Source of the DNA: Epilithonimonas hungarica
GTDB lineage: Bacteria; Bacteroidota; Bacteroidia; Flavobacteriales; Weeksellaceae
Direction: 5' to 3'
Length of the DNA: 64,000 nt
NCBI RefSeq assembly: GCF_900102265.1
Contig: NZ_FNBH01000001.1
Span: 1,488,001 to 1,552,000 of the forward strand
A program made the position numbers and the translations under genes. The notes beneath the pieces are model-generated. The model made no database searches. It saw nothing but the letters and a program-made list of their open reading frames with translations, and was not told the origin of the DNA. Below are positions 52,290-60,337 of this stretch, one piece after another. Each line of letters begins with the position of its first letter. Within the stretch, counting starts at the first letter, position 1.

Positions 52290-55116
52290 CTTCAATATCA
52301 TCTAAGTTGTCATCAATATCAAATAATGGTAGTAACTGCTGATGTACCGCATACGAAACAGAATGGCTGTATTGACTTTTCGGAAAACTAACAGCAAAAC
52401 CAACAATCGGTTCACTTCCTGCTGGCATCCTTGCATTTTCTGCATCAATTAAATACAAAAGCAATAATGGATTTTTAGGACTTCTGAACTCGTTTCTTAC
52501 AATTTCTCCTTTCGGAAAATCATTTTTGTATTCACTATTTTGATTTCTGAAATAGGCTTTTGTTCTTTCCAATGCTCTGTCGTAATCCTCTTTACTCAAA
52601 TCAAAAAATTCATCTTTTGGTCTTATTATGTGATTTTTTATGATATGTAAATTGTGTTCATCATTCTTATTTTTGTCGTTAGAACGAATTACGCAACCAA
52701 CCTGATTAATTCCATTTGAAGCATTGAAATCATAAGAAGAATTTGCATTACTTTTAGTTACTAATGCCACACTCCAATTGGTCAGTTCGTTGCTTTTTAC
52801 CGAAATATCAATATAATCCAATAATTTGGACGGCTCTGTTTTTTTCAGGTTTTCAGAAACTTTGAAACGCTGGAAAAATGGTCTTACCAAATCTACAGGG
52901 ACATTTCTCCATAAAAAATGGTTGTGTCTTGTTTCAAATGATTCTGAAAGTGAATTGATGAGATTTTTAGTAACGTTTAAATTAGCACTAATTATAACTG
53001 GATTTTTCTGTAATTGATAAGATTCTACCAACCTGCCAGACCAAGAAACATCAATATTTACGGCTCTTCGGATTTTATTTGAAGCAGAAATTTGCAAAAC
53101 GCCTGGATGTGTTCTTACTCGTAAAGCATATTGTTCGGGTGTACTTCCAGCCACTTCCGACATATAATCAAATTCACTTCTTAATTCTTCGGAAGCCAAT
53201 GTTATATGACAAAACCATTCGTTCAGTTCTCGGCTTGTAAACAATCTGCATAAATCAACATATCCCGGTCTATAACCAAACCAGCGACCCATTTGCATTA
53301 AAGTATCGTACATTCTTGAAGCACGTAAGTAATAACTAACGGACAAGCCTTCTAAAGTCAAACCTCTTGATAGTTTATCTCCTCCGATTGCAATTACAGA
53401 AAGTCCATTTTTATGGTCAAAATAATTTAACGCATCTCCTGAACCTCCGTTAATTTCTTTTACTTCAATTTTTGCCACAGCATTGTGTAAATGTGGCAAA
53501 ACATCTTTCCAATCGTGAACACTTACCAAAGTATCAACATCAGGCATTGTATCGGAAATGGTTTGAGAAACTGTTTTATAACTTTTGTAAGTTTCGGTAA
53601 TTGTTTCCCCTTTGTATTCGTAAGAGTACTCTTTATCTTCCTCAAATGTTTTACGGATTTCGTCCAAGACTGACGGAATCTTCATTTCAATTCCTCTGCG
53701 ATAGAAATCAAAAGTATTTTCGACAAGTGTCTTAATATGAGCTTGCCAAACAGTATATCTACTAACGTGAACAAGCATTGAATTATGTACGTTGATTTGA
53801 CCTCTCAATCTTCTTATCGTACAGGTAAGAATAAAACACTTAATTGCTGTACGTAATGACTCAGGAAGTTCGCCTGGAAGCCTTACCAATCTTTTGTTAT
53901 CTTCTGATAATTGCTCATATTTTTCATTCTTTCTTAAAGCTCTGTGTCGATTTGGTATCAATTCTTTATAATCATCAACACGATTTACTATTGGTAAAAC
54001 TGTCTCGGATTCGTCTTCATCTTCCAAAACTTTAATTCCAAACACTTTTTCAGGTCCAACATAATTTGTTGGTGCAGGAATATTGATGATAAAATCCCTC
54101 GGAAATAAATCATCTTCCACAATTGGGATAAATATATTGGCAAATGGCGTAGCAGTATAGCCAACGTAACCACTACGGTCAAAGAGATTTAGTATGTTTC
54201 TGATGTGTTCGTTGATTCTCGTAGCTCTGTCATCATCTTTGTTGGTATTGATAGAAGCATTATCTGCCTCATCATCAATAAGTAATAACGATTTGTTTCT
54301 GATAACTTTTCTGCCATCAGGCAAGTCTTCTGTTTGTGCATTTAGCCATAAATAAAGCCTTTCAAGAACTTTGGAATTTTTCTTAACAACAGCAATTATA
54401 GGTTCAGAAGTGTTGAAATTGATACCCATTGAATTTGCGGCACCAGCTGTAAAATCTCCTTTATCCAAACTTGATGTAAGAGAGTGAGCAATGCCAATTT
54501 GGTCTAATTTTCCAACTCCAATAGTTACACCGTTTTTGTCAAATGCTCTTTGATGTTGCGTGTCAAAACCCAGAAACCCTTCATCTAAACGAAGTTGTGT
54601 TTGACTTCTCAAATTGTTATGAATACCAGCCAAAACAATAATCAATTTGTAACCAGCATCAGCAGCTTTACAAATTAATCCTGTGTAGTTTGATGTTTTT
54701 CCAGACTGAACCTGTCCAACGACTAAACCTCGTTTACTGACTATTATGTTTTCTGTAGGGTTAAAAAGCCCGTCTAAAGTTCTGTCTGTAAGTTTATCAA
54801 TCTGATTTAAAACTACATCAGAATAATTTTTTTCAACTTGTAAATAATCTCTGTATCTGTTCCAAAAATTCCATTTTATACCCGCTTTTACATCTCCTAT
54901 CCACGGTTTCCTTCTTTCTTCTGCTTCAATAATTCGGAAGTCGTCCATTCTGATGTTATATAAAGATTCAACTTCACGAACCAGAAAATCTCTTTCAATC
55001 TCCTTATATACAGGAATCATTAAAGCACTATCAACAGCTTGCTCAATCTGTTGTTTTGTTATAGAACCAGTTGAGGGTAATAAGGTTCTGATTGTTTTTA
55101 TGACTTGTTGTACCAT
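52276..55116 (-). CDS. Z1-domain helicase-like ATPase
   Basis: This 946-residue protein has the Z1 domain (PF10593) of the superfamily II helicase-like type. Walker A is GQVQSGKTSNYTG (134-146), the DEAD-like Walker B is LLLIDDEADNAS (about 278-289). A second RecA-like half ends with GGDKLSRGLTLEGLSVSYYLR and QMGRWFGYR, the arginine-finger motif VI. The C-terminal 230 residues are unassigned. Such proteins presumably translocate or remodel DNA in defence; a helicase activity has not been shown to my knowledge. It lies 5 bp after the GHKL ATPase gene and overlaps the PD-(D/E)XK gene by 14-26 bp. Confidence 0.9.
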   Translation of the reverse strand: MVQQVIKTIRTLLPSTGSITKQQIEQAVDSALMIPVYKEIERDFLVREVESLYNIRMDDFRIIEAEERRKPWIGDVKAGIKWNFWNRYRDYLQVEKNYSDVVLNQIDKLTDRTLDGLFNPTENIIVSKRGLVVGQVQSGKTSNYTGLICKAADAGYKLIIVLAGIHNNLRSQTQLRLDEGFLGFDTQHQRAFDKNGVTIGVGKLDQIGIAHSLTSSLDKGDFTAGAANSMGINFNTSEPIIAVVKKNSKVLERLYLWLNAQTEDLPDGRKVIRNKSLLLIDDEADNASINTNKDDDRATRINEHIRNILNLFDRSGYVGYTATPFANIFIPIVEDDLFPRDFIINIPAPTNYVGPEKVFGIKVLEDEDESETVLPIVNRVDDYKELIPNRHRALRKNEKYEQLSEDNKRLVRLPGELPESLRTAIKCFILTCTIRRLRGQINVHNSMLVHVSRYTVWQAHIKTLVENTFDFYRRGIEMKIPSVLDEIRKTFEEDKEYSYEYKGETITETYKSYKTVSQTISDTMPDVDTLVSVHDWKDVLPHLHNAVAKIEVKEINGGSGDALNYFDHKNGLSVIAIGGDKLSRGLTLEGLSVSYYLRASRMYDTLMQMGRWFGYRPGYVDLCRLFTSRELNEWFCHITLASEELRSEFDYMSEVAGSTPEQYALRVRTHPGVLQISASNKIRRAVNIDVSWSGRLVESYQLQKNPVIISANLNVTKNLINSLSESFETRHNHFLWRNVPVDLVRPFFQRFKVSENLKKTEPSKLLDYIDISVKSNELTNWSVALVTKSNANSSYDFNASNGINQVGCVIRSNDKNKNDEHNLHIIKNHIIRPKDEFFDLSKEDYDRALERTKAYFRNQNSEYKNDFPKGEIVRNEFRSPKNPLLLLYLIDAENARMPAGSEPIVGFAVSFPKSQYSHSVSYAVHQQLLPLFDIDDNLDDIEDDED

Positions 55117-55121
55117 TTACT

Positions 55122-56600
55122 TTAATTTAAAAATTCAAGAAAGTGAACAAAATTGTTGAAAGGCTCTATATTTGCAATGATTGCTTTTGCTTGTTCATCA
55201 ATTTTTCCTTGTCCAATAAGGTTTGAATACATTGCCTGCATTGTATTTCTTATTATTTCATGGTCAATCCCCTCAAAAGGTTTGCCTTGCAATTCCGGAA
55301 CTTCACTTTCTTTAATAAAAATTGATTTGGTCGGTATTGTTTCTTCAATAAACTTTATAAGCATTTCAATTGCTTTATTCGGTTCATTTCGAGCTTCTTC
55401 TTTTACTTTTTCAATAACAGGATGTTCCCGATTAATTTTATAAAACCATTTATCTCCTCGTTTGTGGTCAATCCATAAAGGCACAAATTTTTGCCCGACA
55501 ATTGGTTTTACATTTTTGCCTTTATGCCTGTAAACTTCTACGGCTTGGGCTCTGACTTTCATAGCATAAGCCTTTATCAGCTCACGAAAAATCAAAGGTG
55601 GTCTTGCTACTGATTTTTTAATATCAATCTGCCATTCGGCATCTAATGTGTTAGGTAGTTCAATCTGTATTCTTGTCAGTTTGTAATGTTCTTCCTTTCT
55701 GAAAAGCCCTAACCAATCTCCTGCTAACAAAAGTCTTTCGTTTCGGTAGATATAAAAACCTTGCTGTTCATTCCAGCCTTTCGCCCCCTCAGCTTGTTTG
55801 TATTTTTCTTCAGAAATTTTAGTTTTATGAGGTAAAACATAACCTTCTATTTTTACCAGTCCGTTTTGTATTTTTTCTTCTGGAAATATTTGGGTTGATG
55901 GCTCATCAAGTAAAAAAGGATTCCAGGGTTCTATTTTATGGCCTTGAAAATAGATATTGATTTTTCCACTTTCCATAAACTTATGAAAAACCATTGATAA
56001 ATGCTTTTTCACTAGCTCCATAATCAATAGAAATTTATCAAGAGCCTTATTGTCATCTTGTTTAAAGTTTTTGACAACTCTGTCAATATCATTCCAAATT
56101 ACAATGGTTCCTGAAACTAAATCAGATAAATCTTTTTCAAATTTTTCATCAGGTCGATATTTGATTAACTCCCATTTTCCTGTTTGATTTACAAAGTCTA
56201 AATCCCAAGTCCAGTAAACGGAATTATAATCTGATTTTTTACTTATAACAGTTAGTTTTCTTGCTTGCGAAAAAGAAGCCGTTTTTAAACCTAAACCAAA
56301 TCTTCCTAAATCTTTACTTTCTCTGTCCTGTAATGGATTTTTACTTCCTGGTCTCATTGCCTGAATTAATTCAGGATCATTCATCCCAAAACCATCATCT
56401 TTGATAGAAAGCCAAGTTTTAGAACCTAACCATTCAAAATTTACCCAAATATTTTTTGAATTTGCAGAAATCGAGTTGTCGATAATATCTGCGATAGCTG
56501 TTTCAATATTATATCCAATTGCCCGAAAGGTTTCAATCATTGATGAAGCTTCGGGTACAGCAGGAACAGTTTTATATTGGGAATAGTCAATTTCAGTCAT
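55122..56600 (-). CDS. MORC/MutL-like GHKL ATPase (paraMORC type)
   Basis: This 492-residue protein has an N-terminal GHKL ATP-binding fold with motif I TAIADIIDNSISA (Asn42; the usual catalytic Glu is Asp38), motif II DDGFGMNDPE (DxGxG), and motif III GRFGLGLKTASFSQA. It continues into an S5-like domain around GTIVIWNDIDRV. The C-terminal half (about 260-492) is unassigned. Homologues of this type were predicted computationally to function in restriction-modification systems together with superfamily II helicases and nucleases. Presumed clamp or motor controlling restriction. Gene spacing is 2 bp upstream and 5 bp downstream. Confidence 0.88.
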   Translation of the reverse strand: MTEIDYSQYKTVPAVPEASSMIETFRAIGYNIETAIADIIDNSISANSKNIWVNFEWLGSKTWLSIKDDGFGMNDPELIQAMRPGSKNPLQDRESKDLGRFGLGLKTASFSQARKLTVISKKSDYNSVYWTWDLDFVNQTGKWELIKYRPDEKFEKDLSDLVSGTIVIWNDIDRVVKNFKQDDNKALDKFLLIMELVKKHLSMVFHKFMESGKINIYFQGHKIEPWNPFLLDEPSTQIFPEEKIQNGLVKIEGYVLPHKTKISEEKYKQAEGAKGWNEQQGFYIYRNERLLLAGDWLGLFRKEEHYKLTRIQIELPNTLDAEWQIDIKKSVARPPLIFRELIKAYAMKVRAQAVEVYRHKGKNVKPIVGQKFVPLWIDHKRGDKWFYKINREHPVIEKVKEEARNEPNKAIEMLIKFIEETIPTKSIFIKESEVPELQGKPFEGIDHEIIRNTMQAMYSNLIGQGKIDEQAKAIIANIEPFNNFVHFLEFLN

Positions 56601-56602
56601 AG

Positions 56603-57109
56603 CTAATATCCAATTATCAGAATACCTTTTAATGGCAGTTTGAGTCTTCCTGACACAAAAAGCGTGTCAAAAAATGTGATTACATTCTGGAAATCCGGAT
56701 TCTTCCTATAAGTAACTCTTACTGCAATAACCAAATAGTCAACATCAGTCATCATACAAGCCTGAAATAAATCTTTCAGAAACTGATAATTCGTTACAGC
56801 CCTACCTGCCTCAACTTCAATAACTGTTCTTGTAATAGGATTAAACCCATCTGCATCAAAATATTTTTCCAGCTTTCCATTAATTCCGAATAAAACAGGA
56901 ACTTTAATTTTATCAGCATTTTTTTTACTTTTTTCTATAGTAAATCCCAAGTTTTCCAATCCTGATGCAACTTCATTCAGGACATCATTACTGCTGTGCT
57001 GAAAATTACCAGAATTAATTTTCTCAAGCTTCTGAGAAAATATACTGACGACGTTTTGCAGATGGTCTGGTATTGCTTTACTTTTTGGGAAATACTGAAA
57101 TTTTATCAT
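56603..57109 (-). CDS. Small restriction-endonuclease-like protein
   Basis: This 168-residue protein has a possible nuclease core in YFDADGFNPITRTVIEVEAGRAVTNYQFLKDL: Asp85 or Asp87 on one strand and Glu98-x-Glu100 on the next, followed by a helix. This is an ExE arrangement as in BamHI rather than ExK. Helices flank it on both sides. The second strand set (YLVIAVRVTYRKN) is typical of the fold. It overlaps the methyltransferase gene by 4 bp (ATGA) and precedes the GHKL ATPase by 2 bp. It is likely the enzyme that cuts DNA lacking the methylation made by its neighbour. Assigned from pattern only. Confidence 0.65.
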   Translation of the reverse strand: MIKFQYFPKSKAIPDHLQNVVSIFSQKLEKINSGNFQHSSNDVLNEVASGLENLGFTIEKSKKNADKIKVPVLFGINGKLEKYFDADGFNPITRTVIEVEAGRAVTNYQFLKDLFQACMMTDVDYLVIAVRVTYRKNPDFQNVITFFDTLFVSGRLKLPLKGILIIGY

Positions 57110-58359
57110 CTAGTCAGCATACTTTTTATTTTTTCAGCTATTTTTTCAGCCATCAAAGGTGGAACTGCATTACCGATTTGTTTTAAAGCTGCTGTCCGAC
57201 TTCCTTCAAAGAAATAATCATCAGGAAAAGACTGTATTCTTGCGGCTTCTCTTACAGTTATAGAACGGTTTTGTTTTTTATCAGGGTGAATATAATAATG
57301 ACCGTCCATTGCGATGTGTGCAACTACTGTATGCGAAACGCCTTTTCCGTTTACAACCTGAAAACGGTTTGTAAATGATTGTACGTTATTATGTTTTATT
57401 AATCGTGTTGGTAGGTTTGCATAGTTCAAACGCTTACCGTTATTCCATTCATCAACAGCAATGCGGTAAATTTCCAAGTCATTTTCGTTGTTTGGTCTGG
57501 CAATGTGTTGAGTTACTATCTCCAAGCCGTTTCTTATACCTGATTGTTTTAAATATTCATTTGCTGGTTTATAATATTCGACTGCATTTAAAGTTCCTTC
57601 TCCGTTTTTCAGAGGTTGTAAGTCAGAGAATAAATCTTTTAGAACTTCATATTTGGGTTCAGTTTCATCAAAATTCGGATAAGTAAAACCTAATTCTTTT
57701 TTCCAACCGATGATAATTACACGTTTCCTATCCTGCAAAACACCAAAGTTTTTTGCATTAAGCACTTTGTACCTGTTTTTAGGTAAGGCTAATTCATAGC
57801 CAGCACTTCTTACGGCTTTGAATATATTTTCTAAATGAACACCATTTTTTGCAGACAATATTCCCGGTACGTTTTCAAATACAAACATATCGGGTTGGTA
57901 TCTTTTTAAAAATTCAACATAATATTTGTACAAGAAATTTCTCTGGTCTCTTTTCATTCCGTGTGGATCTCTTGCTCTTCCAGCGACAGAATATGCTTGA
58001 CAAGGTGGCCCACCTATAATTAAATCTACATTTCTGCCGTTTAATTCGTTGTCAATCTTATCAAAAATCTCATCTAAAGTTTCTTTTGAAATTTCTTTAT
58101 TGATAACAGAATTTATAAGATTTTCAGGTACTTTTTTCCAAAGTTCTTCTTTATTTTTTGTTTCAGATTTTAGATAGTCGTGATATATTTTTGCTTTTTT
58201 GTTTTCTTTTAACCAATGGTAAGCAGTTCTTGTTTTTACAGTATCACAAGCATCTTTATTCATTTCTACGTGAGCAATTGGATTAAATCCGGCACGGATA
58301 AATCCTTCCGAAAGTCCACCTGCTCCTGCGAATAAATCTATGTAGTTCAATTCTTCCAT
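57106..58359 (-). CDS. dcm: DNA (cytosine-5-)-methyltransferase
   Basis: This 417-residue enzyme has all main m5C motifs in order: I DLFAGAGGLSEGF (8-20), IV GGPPCQAYSVAG with catalytic Cys120, VI FVFENVPG (159-166), VIII QDRKRVIIIG (209-218), a variable target-recognition region (about 260-330), IX SITVREAARIQSFPDDY and X QIGNAVPPLMAEKIA. It transfers a methyl group from SAM to C5 of cytosine in a specific DNA sequence, marking self. It is followed by a coupled small endonuclease-like gene and preceded 6 bp upstream by Vsr, a repair nuclease that corrects T:G mismatches caused by deaminated 5-methylcytosine. Recognition site unknown. Confidence 0.95.
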   Translation of the reverse strand: MEELNYIDLFAGAGGLSEGFIRAGFNPIAHVEMNKDACDTVKTRTAYHWLKENKKAKIYHDYLKSETKNKEELWKKVPENLINSVINKEISKETLDEIFDKIDNELNGRNVDLIIGGPPCQAYSVAGRARDPHGMKRDQRNFLYKYYVEFLKRYQPDMFVFENVPGILSAKNGVHLENIFKAVRSAGYELALPKNRYKVLNAKNFGVLQDRKRVIIIGWKKELGFTYPNFDETEPKYEVLKDLFSDLQPLKNGEGTLNAVEYYKPANEYLKQSGIRNGLEIVTQHIARPNNENDLEIYRIAVDEWNNGKRLNYANLPTRLIKHNNVQSFTNRFQVVNGKGVSHTVVAHIAMDGHYYIHPDKKQNRSITVREAARIQSFPDDYFFEGSRTAALKQIGNAVPPLMAEKIAEKIKSMLTR

Positions 58360-58365
58360 ACTTTA

Positions 58366-58794
58366 TCAATTAATAACCGGCTTTTGTATGTTTTCTAAAA
58401 TATTATTTAATGTTATCTCTTGTCTTCCTTTTTTCAGTTGACATTCATAAACTATTATTACATTCCAACCATCATTTTTTAACTGAGTGATATTTTTTTC
58501 ATCTCTTTTTTTATTTCCTTCAATCTTATCTGTCCAGAATTCTGTCCGAGTTTTTGGTATAACAAAATATTTACAATTTTCGTGTCCGTGCCAGAAACAC
58601 CCGTTTACAAAAATGACTGTTTTAAATCTGGGCAAAATTATATCTGGCTTCCCCGGTAATTTTTTATCATGTAACCTGTAACGCAGACCGTTGGCAAACA
58701 AAAATTTCCTTACCAGAAGTTCCGGTTTTGTATCTTTTCCCCTAATCCGGCTCATATTATAAGTCCTAACCTCTTTAGAATGTATATCTGCCAT
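58366..58794 (-). CDS. vsr: Very short patch repair endonuclease
   Basis: I take the ATG at 58794 (MADIHSKEVRTYNMSRIRGKD), because from it the catalytic Asp51 in PGKPDIILP and the His69 in CFWHGHENC fall at the numbers used for E. coli Vsr. Family blocks include KFLFANGLRYRLHDKKLPGKPDIIL and VIFVNGCFWHGHENC, plus the late TEFWTDKIEGNKKRD. Vsr nicks DNA next to T:G mismatches that arise by deamination of 5-methylcytosine. It is the first gene of the operon and directly precedes the m5C methyltransferase, the usual pairing. Confidence 0.95.
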   Translation of the reverse strand: MADIHSKEVRTYNMSRIRGKDTKPELLVRKFLFANGLRYRLHDKKLPGKPDIILPRFKTVIFVNGCFWHGHENCKYFVIPKTRTEFWTDKIEGNKKRDEKNITQLKNDGWNVIIVYECQLKKGRQEITLNNILENIQKPVIN

Positions 58795-58994
58795 TTTACA
58801 AAAATACAAAATATAATGATTTAAGCATATTTGTCTAACAATTTTTAATTAATTGATTACCAAGAAATTAAAATCAATTCTTTAATATAATTATTGTGTT
58901 TTAAAGTTTTCAAATATCAAATGAATATTTCTTACATTTAGCTAATATTTTTTTATAAAAAAGAGGTAGAGTCATAAATTTCCTTTGTCACATG

Positions 58995-60050
58995 CTATTG
59001 ATTAATTTCCAACACTTCACAATCATAACTTACTTTAGCGGTAACAACTCCAATCACTAATGCTCCATAAGTATTTTTAGTACGATATTTCATTATTACC
59101 AGAACATAATCATCCATTCTTTTGAAAGCCGTATCAATATGCTCAAAACTGCTTGGGTCTGGCAAATTAGGTTTAACAAATCTCACTAAATTTTTACAAG
59201 AACCATCATAACCACTGATACATTCTTTTTCCCAATTAGCTTTTTTGTTGGTTAGTTCCTGTGCATATCTTACCTCATCTTGTTTTTTCTGTGTATCTGC
59301 CAAAGTTTTCTCATACATTTCTGTCTGTATTTTGATGAGGTTTAAATTGGCATACTGTGACAAATCAAAGTTTGGATCAGAAATTTCCTGAACATTTTTT
59401 TTATCATTCTCAAACACAGCTACAGATTTTGTAACCTCAAATTTTTTATTTACAGTAAACTTGATAAAATATTTTTTCAGTTGTCCATACTCTTTTATAG
59501 GCTTAATATATTTTTCTGTAGATAAAATTTTGTTTTTATTGTTTTCAAGGAATAAACCATAAGTAATTGAGCCGTCTTTCAAAGTATCTAAAGGTTTATA
59601 ATCTTTGGAATAGTCATCAAAATAATAATAAGATTTATCTAATGTAATTTTTGATTCAAAAATATCATCCCACTTTTCAAGTAACTTTAGATTGTTAAGA
59701 TAAGGCTTATTCTTGTTGGCTTCTATGTATTTACTAATTGCATCACTATTTTTTTCAGCTTGTAATTTTCCTTGGCTTTGAATTGCCGAAATTATAATTG
59801 CAAGAAAAAAAACTCCCATTAAAGAAATAATTCTTGTAGGTCTGTGCTTCCAGAATGAAAGATTTTGTTTCAATTTTTCCGAAACCGGAGGAAATAGTAA
59901 AACGCCCACAAGAATGATAAGCAGACCACCAAGAAAGGAATTTTTGAAAATTGTAATTAATCCTGCAATGATGAAAGATATTCCAAATATTACTTTGAAA
60001 AAATTTAGAATTAGCCTTGCTGAAGCTTTTTTTGAATTAAGAGTTGACAT
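58995..60050 (-). CDS. Membrane protein of unknown function
   Basis: This 351-residue protein has three N-terminal hydrophobic segments (about 18-33, 38-55 and 72-92; FFKVIFGISFIIAGLITIF and FLGGLLIILVGVLLF). A long soluble region (about 95-265) has no recognised domain. A C-terminal module (about 280-351) contains CKNLVRFVKPNLPDPSSFEHIDTAF and ends VTAKVSYDCEVLEI; this module also occurs in other bacterial proteins. It lies between the phage module and the defence operon with 185 bp and 287 bp gaps, so membership in either unit is not shown. Confidence 0.75.
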   Translation of the reverse strand: MSTLNSKKASARLILNFFKVIFGISFIIAGLITIFKNSFLGGLLIILVGVLLFPPVSEKLKQNLSFWKHRPTRIISLMGVFFLAIIISAIQSQGKLQAEKNSDAISKYIEANKNKPYLNNLKLLEKWDDIFESKITLDKSYYYFDDYSKDYKPLDTLKDGSITYGLFLENNKNKILSTEKYIKPIKEYGQLKKYFIKFTVNKKFEVTKSVAVFENDKKNVQEISDPNFDLSQYANLNLIKIQTEMYEKTLADTQKKQDEVRYAQELTNKKANWEKECISGYDGSCKNLVRFVKPNLPDPSSFEHIDTAFKRMDDYVLVIMKYRTKNTYGALVIGVVTAKVSYDCEVLEINQ

Positions 60051-60103
60051 ATAGATTAGATTTTAGTTTTAGAAACAAGAAAGGGTGTGAATCAACTTAC
60101 ATC

Positions 60104-60220
60104 CTTTGCTCTGGTTACTGGTATAACCCACTAAAGAAATGAAGAGAACACACCCCAGACTGGGGCGTCTTCACATTCCATTTTTCCTTAGTTTAAAATA
60201 TTACCAGTATTTGAGCAAAG
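60104..60220. other. Long imperfect hairpin, possible structured RNA or site
   Basis: The gap between the membrane-protein gene and the terminase gene holds nested inverted arms. They are CTTTGCTC (60104-60111) with GAGCAAAG (60213-60220), ACTGGTA (60117-60123) with TACCAGT (60202-60208), ACTAA with TTAGT, GAAGA with TCTTC, and CCCCAG (60153-60158) with CTGGGG (60160-60165) at the tip. The rod has internal loops. Strand and role unknown. Confidence 0.6.
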
Positions 60221-60337
60221 AAAACGAACTGCTAACGCAATATCTATATGTTATTTACAACCTTTTAGTCTTATAGTTTTGTTTTTTAATTGTACGACAA
60301 ATATATAAAATTCACGAAAACTAAAGTTACTTTAATT

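Noticed and set aside
58799-58806. TATTTTTG as promoter of the defence operon
   Set aside because: No TTG at the right spacing and the box lies only 4 nt from the chosen ATG; left unassigned.
60104-60220. Hairpin read as 6S RNA or as a retron msd
   Set aside because: 6S RNA is about 180 nt with a long central bubble, whereas this rod is about 117 nt with small internal loops. No reverse transcriptase gene lies nearby, so a retron is not supported.
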